NCBI RefSeq assembly: GCF_013403915.1
Contig: NZ_JABFDI010000010.1
Coordinates: 93,782 to 157,781, forward strand
Length of the DNA: 64,000 bases
Source of the DNA: Winogradskyella pacifica
GTDB taxonomy: Bacteria > Bacteroidota > Bacteroidia > Flavobacteriales > Flavobacteriaceae
Reading direction: 5' to 3'
Numbering within the stretch: the first letter of the stretch is position 1; each line of letters opens with the position of its first letter. Positions 18,270 through 26,895 of the stretch are shown piece by piece. The notes beneath the pieces are model-generated. The model had not been told where the DNA came from and made no database searches. It saw nothing but the letters and a program-made list of their open reading frames with translations. Position numbers and translations under genes: made by a program.

Positions 18270-21200
18270 ATGTCATCAAACAAGAAATACTGGAAAAGTG
18301 TTGAAGAGCTAAACGAGAATAGCTCTATTGTTGAGGCGCTTCAACAAAATGAATTTGTGGAAGAGATTCCTACAGATGAATTTTTGGGTGATAAAGATTC
18401 CTTAGAATCTTCATCTACATCGCGTCGTGATTTCTTAAAATACGTTGGTTTTAGTACTGCAGCAGCTTCTTTAGCCGCGTGTGAAGGTCCAGTGATTAAG
18501 TCAATTCCTTATATAGTGCAACCAACGGAAATTATTCCTGGTGTTGCTAACTATTATGCAACTACAATTGCAGATGGTTTTGATTTTGCCAGTGTTTTAG
18601 TTAAAACAAGAGAAGGAAGACCTATTAAGATTGAAAATAATACGGATGCATCTTCTAACGGTATAGCAAATGCTAGAGTTAATGCATCAGTTTTAGGATT
18701 GTATGATAACCTTAGGGTTAAGTCACCAATGAAAGGTGAGTCTGCAATATCTTGGGATACTTTTATGTCTGAAACGACTTCGAAATTAAATGGACTTAAT
18801 GGTAAACAAATTGTGTTATTAACGCAATCGATGCCAAGTCCTTCAACAAATAAATTAATTGCAACTTTTAAATCTAAGTATGGTAACGTGAATCACGTTG
18901 CTTATGATGCGGTTTCAGAGTCTGCAACTTTAGACGCATATCAAGCTAAGTACGGTACAAGAGGAATGGCTAATTACGATTTCTCAAAAGCCATGACCAT
19001 TGTAGCTATTGGTGCTGATTTCTTAGGAGATTGGCAAGGTGGTGGTTTTGAGTCTGCTTATGCTAAAAAGCGTATTCCTGCTAATGGTAAAATGTCTAGA
19101 CATATTCAGTTTGAATCGAACATGTCTTTATCAGGTGCCAATGCCGATAAGCGTGTACCATTAACACCGAGTCAACAAAAATTAGCACTTGCTAAATTAT
19201 ATAGTTATGTAACAGGTGTTGCATTGCCTGGATCTTTACCAGAGGCTTTAGATAAAGCGGTAAAAGATGCAGCAAAAGAATTAAGTCAAGCTGGTAGTAA
19301 TGGTGTTGTTGTTTCTGGGATTCAGGATGTGAATGCTCAAACAACGGTTTTAGAAATTAATGAGCACTTAAGAAGTCAAGCTTTTGATCCTAAAACAACT
19401 ATTAAAACGAGACTTGGAAGTAATAAAGCAGTTACACAATTAGTAGCTGATATGAAGGCAGGTAAAGTTGGTGCAATCATCATGAATGGTGTAAACCCAA
19501 TGTATACATTACCAAATGCTTCAGATTTTAAAGAAGGATTAGCAAAGACAGATTTATCGGTTGCGTTTTCAATGAAGCAAGGCGAAACATCATCGAACTG
19601 TCAATATATTGCTGCAACTCCTCACAATTTAGAATCTTGGGGTGATTTCGAATTTAAATCTGGTCATTATTCAATGATGCAGCCTACAATTCGTCCTTTA
19701 TTTGATACGAAGCAATTTCAAGAAGTATTAATGAGCTGGACAGAAACGTCTGGGTCTTATAGAGATTATTTAAAATCTGTTTGGACGGAAAGTGTGTTAA
19801 ATGGTTCTTCATTTAATAAAGCTGTTCAAGATGGTGTTTTTGTAACAGGTACTTCGGTAAGTGGTTCTAATGGATCAACTACAACGACTTCTACAACAAC
19901 AGAATTAGAAGATAAAAAAGATAGAACATTCTTAGGCGGGGTTATTCATGATGTTGCTGTAGGTGTTGGAATAAAGGAAGAAGACAAAGACGGATATAAG
20001 ACAACAACGTCTACTACCACTGTAAATAACGGTAATAACGTTGATACGGCATCTGTTTTAACAGGTGGTACTGCAGCAAGAGCTCTAGCAGCTTCTGCAA
20101 AAGATGGTAACTTAGAATTGTCACTTTATACCAAAGTAGGTATGGGAGACGGACAACAAGCTAACAATCCATGGTTACAAGAATTTCCTGATCCAATTAC
20201 AAGAACATCTTGGGATAATTATATTACAGTATCACAAGCTGATGCTAAAGCTTATGGTTTAATTAACGAGAATGTCGCTAATGGTGGTCTTAACGGAAGC
20301 TATGTAGATGTTACCGTAAACGGTGTTACTGTACCTAAGGTGCCCGTATTAATTCAACCAGGTCAAGCTAAAGGATCGGTTGGTATGGCATTTGGTTTTG
20401 GAAGAACTTCCAAAGCACTAAAAGATGAAATGAAGACAGGTGTTAATGCTTACCCATTATACCAAGGCTTTAATTCAGTTCAAGAAGTAACAATTAGTAA
20501 AGTAGCTGGTGAGCATGAATTTGCTTGTGTACAGTTGCATAATACTTTAATGGGTCGTGGTGATATCATCAAGGAAACCACATTAGAGATATTTAATACA
20601 AAAGATAAGAAACATTGGAATTCTGTTCCTCAAGTGTCTCTTAATCATATAGAAACTCCCGTAACATCTCCTGATGTTGATTTATGGGATGAATTTGATC
20701 GTTCTATTGGACATCACTTTAATTTATCTATTGACTTAAACGCTTGTACAGGTTGTGGAGCATGTGTAATTGCATGTCACGCTGAAAACAATGTACCAGT
20801 AGTTGGAAAATCTGAAATGAGACGTAGTAGAGATATGCACTGGTTGCGTATTGACCGTTATTACTCTTCTGAAGATTCTTTCAAAGATGACTTAGATAAG
20901 AAAAATAACATTTCAGGATTAGGTAGTTCATTAAGTGAGTTTGCTGAATTAGAAAATCCAGCAGAAAGCCCTCAAGTGGTATTCCAACCGGTAATGTGTC
21001 AACATTGTAATCATGCTCCTTGTGAAACTGTTTGTCCTGTTGCTGCAACAGCACATGGTCGTCAAGGTCAAAATCACATGGCTTATAACCGTTGTGTAGG
21101 AACAAGATATTGTGCAAACAACTGTCCTTATAAAGTTCGTCGTTTCAACTGGTTCTTATATAACAAGAATGATGAGTTTGATTACTACATGAATGACGAT

Positions 21201-21521
21201 TTAGGTCGTATGGTATTAAATCCAGATGTTGTAGTAAGATCTCGTGGTGTAATGGAAAAATGTTCTATGTGTATTCAAAAAACACAAAAAACAATTCTAG
21301 ATGCTAAGCGTGATGGACGTCTTGTTAAAGATGGCGAATTCCAAACAGCTTGTTCTGCAGCCTGTGGAAATGGAGCTATGGTATTCGGTGATATCAATGA
21401 CAAAGAGAGTGAGATTACTGCATTGAAAGATGGAGATCGTATGTATCATTTATTAGAGTACGTAGGTACAAAACCTAACGTCATCTATCAGACAAAAGTG
21501 AGAAATACATCAAAAGCGTAA
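18270..21521 (+). CDS. actB: Alternative complex III subunit ActB, molybdopterin-like domain plus iron-sulfur domain
   Basis: 1083 residues. The N-terminus has a twin-arginine signal (TSRRDFLKYVGFSTAAASLAAC, about 50-71) ending in a lipobox-like Cys. A domain related to molybdopterin oxidoreductases (about 75-760) follows; in this family it has no molybdenum cofactor. The C-terminal ferredoxin-like part (about 820-1080) carries four cysteine clusters: CTGCGACVIAC, CQHCNHAPCETVC, CVGTRYCANNCPY and CSMCIQ with CSAACGNGA, consistent with three 4Fe-4S and one 3Fe-4S cluster. An unusual Ser/Thr-rich insert (about 531-590) contains two TTTSTTT-like tracts. It relays electrons from quinol to ActA. 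It lies 149 bases after actA with no terminator seen. Confidence 0.93.
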   Translation: MSSNKKYWKSVEELNENSSIVEALQQNEFVEEIPTDEFLGDKDSLESSSTSRRDFLKYVGFSTAAASLAACEGPVIKSIPYIVQPTEIIPGVANYYATTIADGFDFASVLVKTREGRPIKIENNTDASSNGIANARVNASVLGLYDNLRVKSPMKGESAISWDTFMSETTSKLNGLNGKQIVLLTQSMPSPSTNKLIATFKSKYGNVNHVAYDAVSESATLDAYQAKYGTRGMANYDFSKAMTIVAIGADFLGDWQGGGFESAYAKKRIPANGKMSRHIQFESNMSLSGANADKRVPLTPSQQKLALAKLYSYVTGVALPGSLPEALDKAVKDAAKELSQAGSNGVVVSGIQDVNAQTTVLEINEHLRSQAFDPKTTIKTRLGSNKAVTQLVADMKAGKVGAIIMNGVNPMYTLPNASDFKEGLAKTDLSVAFSMKQGETSSNCQYIAATPHNLESWGDFEFKSGHYSMMQPTIRPLFDTKQFQEVLMSWTETSGSYRDYLKSVWTESVLNGSSFNKAVQDGVFVTGTSVSGSNGSTTTTSTTTELEDKKDRTFLGGVIHDVAVGVGIKEEDKDGYKTTTSTTTVNNGNNVDTASVLTGGTAARALAASAKDGNLELSLYTKVGMGDGQQANNPWLQEFPDPITRTSWDNYITVSQADAKAYGLINENVANGGLNGSYVDVTVNGVTVPKVPVLIQPGQAKGSVGMAFGFGRTSKALKDEMKTGVNAYPLYQGFNSVQEVTISKVAGEHEFACVQLHNTLMGRGDIIKETTLEIFNTKDKKHWNSVPQVSLNHIETPVTSPDVDLWDEFDRSIGHHFNLSIDLNACTGCGACVIACHAENNVPVVGKSEMRRSRDMHWLRIDRYYSSEDSFKDDLDKKNNISGLGSSLSEFAELENPAESPQVVFQPVMCQHCNHAPCETVCPVAATAHGRQGQNHMAYNRCVGTRYCANNCPYKVRRFNWFLYNKNDEFDYYMNDDLGRMVLNPDVVVRSRGVMEKCSMCIQKTQKTILDAKRDGRLVKDGEFQTACSAACGNGAMVFGDINDKESEITALKDGDRMYHLLEYVGTKPNVIYQTKVRNTSKA

Positions 21522-21548
21522 ATTAAATTAAGAAACAAGTATATAATT

Positions 21549-23282
21549 ATGGCGTCTCATTACGAAGCACCTATTAGAAGACCTTTAGTAACTGGAGAAA
21601 AATCGTATCACGATGTTACAGTTGATGTCGCAAGACCTGTTGAAGGCAAAGCCAACCGTGCATGGTGGATTGTTTTCAGTATAGCTTTGGTCGCATTCCT
21701 TTGGGGAATAGGTTGTATTATTTATACAGTATCTACGGGTATTGGAGTTTGGGGTCTTAACAAGACTGTAAACTGGGCTTGGGATATTACTAACTTCGTT
21801 TGGTGGGTTGGTATTGGTCACGCAGGAACATTGATTTCTGCGGTACTATTATTATTCCGTCAAAAATGGAGAATGGCAATTAACCGTTCTGCGGAAGCTA
21901 TGACAATCTTCGCGGTTTTTCAAGCAGGTTTGTTTCCAATTATTCACATGGGTCGTCCATGGTTAGCGTATTGGGTATTACCAATTCCAAACCAATTCGG
22001 ATCGCTATGGGTAAATTTTAACTCACCTTTACTTTGGGATGTATTTGCAATCTCTACGTATTTATCGGTATCATTAGTATTCTGGTGGACAGGTTTATTA
22101 CCAGATTTCGCAATGTTAAGAGATAGAGCTGTTCGTCCTTTCCAAAAGAAAATCTACGCTTTAGTAAGTTTTGGTTGGTCGGGTCGCGCAAAAGATTGGC
22201 AACGTTTTGAAGAAGTATCTTTAGTACTTGCTGGTTTAGCTACACCTTTAGTACTTTCTGTACACACTATTGTATCTTTTGATTTCGCTACATCGATTGT
22301 TCCAGGATGGCATACTACCATTTTCCCTCCGTATTTCGTAGCAGGTGCAATTTTCTCAGGATTTGCAATGGTAAACACGCTTCTTATTATTATGAGAAAA
22401 GTGTGTAACCTTGAAGATTATATTACAGTACAACACATCGAGTTAATGAACATTGTAATTATGCTTACAGGTTCTATCGTTGGTGTGGCATATATTACAG
22501 AATTATTTATTGCTTGGTACTCTGGTGTAGAGTATGAACAGTTTGCATTCTTAAACAGAGCAACTGGTCCTTACTGGTGGGCATACTGGTGTATGATGAG
22601 TTTTAACGTTTTCTCACCACAATTTATGTGGTTCAAGAAACTTAGAACAAGTATTATGTTCTCATTCTTTATCTCTATTGTAGTAAACATAGGTATGTGG
22701 TTTGAACGTTTTGTAATTATAGTAACATCATTACATAGAGATTACTTACCATCATCTTGGACAATGTTTTCACCGACGTTTGTTGATATAGGAATTTTCA
22801 TCGGAACTATTGGTTTCTTCTTTGTACTGTTTTTATTATATGCACGTACATTCCCTGTAATTGCACAGGCTGAGATTAAAACCATATTAAAGTCTTCAGG
22901 TGAGCGTTATAAACGTATAAGAGAGAATGGAGAAACACTTGCGGGTACTGGTGCTGATTCTAGAACGTCTAACTTTAAGATTCCAGAAGAAACGACGGCT
23001 TCAAAACCACTTCAAGATACTACTGAGAAACTAGGTAATTTGTTGGAAGGTGTTGGTAGATTCGATGCTTCAATTCAAAAGGCTGATGATTTAAAAGTTA
23101 TTAATGGAATTGGTCCAAAAATGGAAGATGTACTTAATAACATTGGTATCTTTACTTATGCGCAAGTAAGTAAAATGACAAAAAGAGAATATGACTTGTT
23201 AGACGAAATTACAGGTTCTTTCCCAGGAAGAGCTGAACGTGATGATTGGTCAGGACAAGCAAAAAACTTAATAAACAACTAA
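21549..23282 (+). CDS. actC: Alternative complex III subunit ActC (NrfD-like) with C-terminal helix-hairpin-helix domain
   Basis: 577 residues. About ten membrane helices of the NrfD/PsrC type span roughly residues 38-440; this subunit binds quinol and may take part in proton or charge movement. The helix with WDITNFVWWVGIGHAGT and the segment LFPIIHMGRPWLAYW are typical of ActC. After a soluble linker, the last about 68 residues (510-577) read as a helix-hairpin-helix module: DDLKVINGIGPKMEDVLNNI, followed by a second HhH-like helix pair. This tail is not needed for the NrfD fold and its role is unknown. It follows actB by 27 bases and precedes actD by 8. Confidence 0.92.
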   Translation: MASHYEAPIRRPLVTGEKSYHDVTVDVARPVEGKANRAWWIVFSIALVAFLWGIGCIIYTVSTGIGVWGLNKTVNWAWDITNFVWWVGIGHAGTLISAVLLLFRQKWRMAINRSAEAMTIFAVFQAGLFPIIHMGRPWLAYWVLPIPNQFGSLWVNFNSPLLWDVFAISTYLSVSLVFWWTGLLPDFAMLRDRAVRPFQKKIYALVSFGWSGRAKDWQRFEEVSLVLAGLATPLVLSVHTIVSFDFATSIVPGWHTTIFPPYFVAGAIFSGFAMVNTLLIIMRKVCNLEDYITVQHIELMNIVIMLTGSIVGVAYITELFIAWYSGVEYEQFAFLNRATGPYWWAYWCMMSFNVFSPQFMWFKKLRTSIMFSFFISIVVNIGMWFERFVIIVTSLHRDYLPSSWTMFSPTFVDIGIFIGTIGFFFVLFLLYARTFPVIAQAEIKTILKSSGERYKRIRENGETLAGTGADSRTSNFKIPEETTASKPLQDTTEKLGNLLEGVGRFDASIQKADDLKVINGIGPKMEDVLNNIGIFTYAQVSKMTKREYDLLDEITGSFPGRAERDDWSGQAKNLINN

Positions 23283-23290
23283 TATAGTCT

Positions 23291-23830
23291 ATGGAAGCTT
23301 CGAAAGTAATTCATGCTATTTATACCGATGATGATGTTTTAATGTCAGCCGTTAAAACGGTGAAGGCAGAAAAATATCACATTGAAGATGTATTCACACC
23401 TTTTCCAGTTCATGGACTAGATAAGGCAATGGGATTAGCACCAACGCGTTTAGCTATTACAGCATTTTTATATGGTGCTGTTGGTTTAGCAGTTGCCACT
23501 GTAATGATGAACTATATAATGATTCAAGATTGGCCGCAAGATATTGGTGGTAAACCAAGTTTTAGTTTTTTAGAAAACATGCCAGCCTTTGTACCTATTA
23601 TGTTTGAACTTACGGTGTTCTTTTCAGCGCATTTAATGGTGATTACTTTTTATATGAGAAGTAAAATATGGCCATTTAAGAAAGCTGAAAATCCAGATCC
23701 AAGAACTACAGATGACCATTTCTTAATGGAAATTGCAGTTCATAATAACGAAGAATCATTAACTAATCTGTTGAAAGATACAGGTGCAGTTGAGATAAAC
23801 ATTGTTAATAAAGATGAAGATGCACATTAA
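23291..23830 (+). CDS. actD: Alternative complex III subunit ActD (DUF3341)
   Basis: 179 residues. A soluble N-terminal part (AIYTDDDVLMSAVKTVKAEKYHIEDVFTPFPVHGLD, about 9-44) matches DUF3341, followed by two membrane helices (about 55-75 and 97-118) and a soluble tail. In solved alternative complex III structures ActD is a two-helix subunit holding the membrane core together; it has no cofactor motif. The stop is one base before the best actE start, showing tight coupling. Confidence 0.9.
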   Translation: MEASKVIHAIYTDDDVLMSAVKTVKAEKYHIEDVFTPFPVHGLDKAMGLAPTRLAITAFLYGAVGLAVATVMMNYIMIQDWPQDIGGKPSFSFLENMPAFVPIMFELTVFFSAHLMVITFYMRSKIWPFKKAENPDPRTTDDHFLMEIAVHNNEESLTNLLKDTGAVEINIVNKDEDAH

Positions 23831-23831
23831 T

Positions 23832-24392
23832 ATGAAGAAAGCCACAAAATATAGCGTTGTATTAGCAGTGTTGGTTAGCTTTATGTCTTGCCAAGAGAAC
23901 TCAAGACCAAACTACCAGTATATGCCTAACATGTACGAGTCAATTGGTTATGAAACCTATCAAGAATCTGATGCATTCGCAAACGGTGTTGAAGCACAAT
24001 TACCGGCTGAAGGTTCTATACCAAGAGGAGATTTTATGCCTTTTGAGATTGAAAACACAAATGAAGGATATGCTTTTGCAAAAGCAAACTTAACTAGTCC
24101 ATTAGATTCTACTCAAATTGATTATGATAGAGCAGGTCCATTATATGGTATTTACTGTGGAATTTGCCACGGTAATAAAGGTGATGGAAAAGGTAAATTG
24201 GTACAGCGTGAAAAGATCTTAGGTGTACCTAGTTATGCAGATATAGGAAGAGCAATTACTGAGGGTAGTATTTATCATACGCTTTATTATGGTAAAAATA
24301 CAATGGGTTCTTATGCTAACCAATTGAACGAAGAAGAGCGTTGGCAAGTTGTTGCTTATGTTCAGAAGCTTAAGGCAGATTTAGAAAAGTAA
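23832..24392 (+). CDS. actE: Alternative complex III subunit ActE, monohaem cytochrome c lipoprotein
   Basis: The frame opens at 23802 inside actD, but the ATG at 23832 starts a proper lipoprotein signal (MKKATKYSVVLAVLVSFMSC), so the mature protein begins at that Cys and is lipid-anchored outside the inner membrane. One haem c site is present (YCGICHGNKGDGKG), with MGSYANQL as a likely source of the axial Met. It gives 186 residues. ActE is the monohaem subunit of the complex and passes electrons onward to the oxidase or soluble cytochrome c. Confidence 0.92.
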   Translation: MKKATKYSVVLAVLVSFMSCQENSRPNYQYMPNMYESIGYETYQESDAFANGVEAQLPAEGSIPRGDFMPFEIENTNEGYAFAKANLTSPLDSTQIDYDRAGPLYGIYCGICHGNKGDGKGKLVQREKILGVPSYADIGRAITEGSIYHTLYYGKNTMGSYANQLNEEERWQVVAYVQKLKADLEK

Positions 24393-24414
24393 GATTTAGA
24401 TAAAGATTATATAA

Positions 24415-25782
24415 ATGGAATATAAAATTTCAAATCGATTAAGAACAGGAGCTATCATTTTAATGGTCTTAGGAGTATTAGGTGTTGGTTATGGCTTTAT
24501 GGATGCGTACAGTGTTAATGAAGACAATATAACAGAGTATCTAGCAAAAGAGGATCATCACGGTGATGAACATGCTACCGAATCACATGGTGAAGAGCAC
24601 AATGTGTCAGCGGCACATTCTGAAGAAGGTCATGCTGACGAAGCACATGGGGCAGAAGCAGAAGCTGAAGGTCATAAAATGACTCATGAAGAACATGTTT
24701 TACACCAATTACATAACAGACCTTATGCAGCACTATATGTTGCGGCATTCTTTTTCTTTATGATCTCATTGGGTGTTTTAGCATTCTATGCAATTCAATA
24801 TGCTGCGCAAGCAGGATGGTCACCAGTACTATTTAGAGTGATGGAAGGTATTACATCTTACGTTTTACCTGGGGGTGCACTTGTATTACTAATTGCATTT
24901 TTTGCAGATAGTCATATATTTATTTGGATGGATGAGAATGTGGTAGCACATGATGCCATAATCCAAAACAAATCAGGTTGGTTAGATAAAACTTGGTTTA
25001 TGATTAGAGGATTAATCTTCTTAGGTGGTTGGTCAGCGTACCGTCATTTCTCAAGAAAGTTTTCTGTAGCACAAGACCTTGCTGATGTTAACGATAATAG
25101 TAACTTTAAAAAGAATTTCAGAATATCTGCAGCATTCTTAGTATTCTACATCTATACAGAATCAATTATGTCTTGGGATTGGATTATGAGTGTAGATCCA
25201 CACTGGTTTAGTACCTTGTTTGGATGGTATGTATTCGCAAGTATGTTTGTAAGTGGTATTACAGTTATTGCCTTGATTACTATTTTCTTAAAATCTAAAG
25301 GATTATTACCATTTGTGAATGATAGTCATATTCATGATTTAGCTAAATTTATGTTTGGGATCAGTATTTTCTGGACGTACTTATGGTTCTCTCAATTTAT
25401 GCTTATCTGGTATGCTAATATCCCAGAAGAAGTTACTTATTTTGTAACACGTATTGAGGGTTATAATTTACCGTTCTTTGGTATGGTAGCATTAAACTTT
25501 TTATTCCCATTATTACTGTTAATGAATAGCGATTACAAACGTATTCCTTGGTTTGTAGTGATGACAGGTGTTGTTATACTATTTGGACATTATCTAGATA
25601 TTTTCAATATGATTATGCCTGCGACTGTTGGAGATAGATGGTTTATTGGTATTCCTGAGATAGGATCAATATTGTTTTTCGGTGGGTTATTTATGCTTAT
25701 CGTATTTACATCACTTGGTAAATATCCATTATTAGCAAAAGGGAATCCTTTTATGAAGGAAAGTGAACATTTCCATTATTAA
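24415..25782 (+). CDS. actF: Alternative complex III subunit ActF (second NrfD-like membrane subunit)
   Basis: 455 residues and about ten membrane helices. It is a shorter, diverged relative of ActC. Between the first helix and the core lies a His/Glu-rich acidic stretch (about residues 40-95) with many EHG, HADEAHG and GDEH-like repeats, which could bind metal or simply be a flexible linker. The helix region ITSYVLPGGALVLLIAFFADSH and the later SQFMLIWYANIPEE fit ActF. It lies 22 bases after actE and 24 before coxB. Confidence 0.9.
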   Translation: MEYKISNRLRTGAIILMVLGVLGVGYGFMDAYSVNEDNITEYLAKEDHHGDEHATESHGEEHNVSAAHSEEGHADEAHGAEAEAEGHKMTHEEHVLHQLHNRPYAALYVAAFFFFMISLGVLAFYAIQYAAQAGWSPVLFRVMEGITSYVLPGGALVLLIAFFADSHIFIWMDENVVAHDAIIQNKSGWLDKTWFMIRGLIFLGGWSAYRHFSRKFSVAQDLADVNDNSNFKKNFRISAAFLVFYIYTESIMSWDWIMSVDPHWFSTLFGWYVFASMFVSGITVIALITIFLKSKGLLPFVNDSHIHDLAKFMFGISIFWTYLWFSQFMLIWYANIPEEVTYFVTRIEGYNLPFFGMVALNFLFPLLLLMNSDYKRIPWFVVMTGVVILFGHYLDIFNMIMPATVGDRWFIGIPEIGSILFFGGLFMLIVFTSLGKYPLLAKGNPFMKESEHFHY

Positions 25783-25806
25783 TATTAAATAAGAAAAGAA
25801 ACGATA

Positions 25807-26865
25807 ATGACGGCTTTATTAACGATAATAATTGTAATTTTTGTAGCGGTTGCCATTTGGCAAATGGTAAAGATTTTTGATCTAGCTCAAGTAGGTACAA
25901 CAAATACACAAGTTGCAGACGATCAAGATAACAAGATCAACGGTTACCTAATGATGGGGTTTTTAGTATTCATCTATGTGATTACTATACTTTGTTTTTG
26001 GTACATTGGTGATTTACCTTTAATGTCTAATGCAGCATCAGAACATGGTTCTGAAGTAGATAATCTTATGATTATCTCTATGGTTGTTATTTTTGTAGTA
26101 CAAACCATTACACAGTTTTTATTACACTATTTTGCTTTTAAATATAAAGGTGAAAAAGGTAAGAAAGCATTTTTCTACGCTGATAACAATACCTTAGAAT
26201 TTATATGGACAATTATTCCTGTTATTGTATTGGCCGGATTAATCATCTACGGTTTATTCACTTGGAACGATATTATGAATATCGATGAAGATGAAGATCC
26301 AATGGTTATTGAATTATATGCACAACAGTTTAGCTGGAAAGCTAGATATAGTGGAGGTGATAATGTTTTAGGTAAAGCTAACGTAAGATTAATCGATATA
26401 GATCGTGCTAATGTCTTAGGTGTAGATGAAGAGGATCCTAATGCTCAGGATGATGTTATTGTCTCAGAACTTCATTTACCAGTTGGACAACAGGTGGTAT
26501 TTAAAATGCGTTCTCAAGATGTATTACACTCAGCTTATATGCCTCATTTTAGAGCGCAAATGAACTGTGTTCCTGGTATGGTAACGCAATTTGCTTTTAC
26601 TCCAACAGTGACTACCGCTGATATGCGCCAAAATCCAGACATTGTAGAGAAAGTTAAAAACATTAATGACCTTAGGAAAGAGAGAAAAGCTGAGATTGAA
26701 GAATCGGGTCAAGAATTATTATACGAATTTGATTACCTTTTATTATGTAATAAAATTTGTGGAAAGTCGCACTACAATATGCAAATGAAGATTATTGTAG
26801 AAACTCAAGAAGAATTTGATGCATGGATGAAAGAACAAACTACATTCCCAAATTCGTTAAATTAA
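25807..26865 (+). CDS. coxB: Cytochrome c oxidase subunit II
   Basis: 352 residues. The CuA site is complete: VLHSAYMPHF supplies a His, and CNKICGKSHYNM supplies the two Cys, the His and the Met ligand. It accepts electrons from cytochrome c (here probably from Act) and passes them to subunit I. The quinol-oxidase version lacks these ligands, so this is a cytochrome c oxidase. Four hydrophobic helices are visible (about 3-21, 43-65, 80-103 and 125-150) rather than the usual two, giving two extra N-terminal helices. It is translationally close to actF and coxA, supporting an Act-Cox supercomplex. Confidence 0.93.
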   Translation: MTALLTIIIVIFVAVAIWQMVKIFDLAQVGTTNTQVADDQDNKINGYLMMGFLVFIYVITILCFWYIGDLPLMSNAASEHGSEVDNLMIISMVVIFVVQTITQFLLHYFAFKYKGEKGKKAFFYADNNTLEFIWTIIPVIVLAGLIIYGLFTWNDIMNIDEDEDPMVIELYAQQFSWKARYSGGDNVLGKANVRLIDIDRANVLGVDEEDPNAQDDVIVSELHLPVGQQVVFKMRSQDVLHSAYMPHFRAQMNCVPGMVTQFAFTPTVTTADMRQNPDIVEKVKNINDLRKERKAEIEESGQELLYEFDYLLLCNKICGKSHYNMQMKIIVETQEEFDAWMKEQTTFPNSLN

Positions 26866-26895
26866 CTAAGGTTTTAAGAAAAAGATAAACAGATT

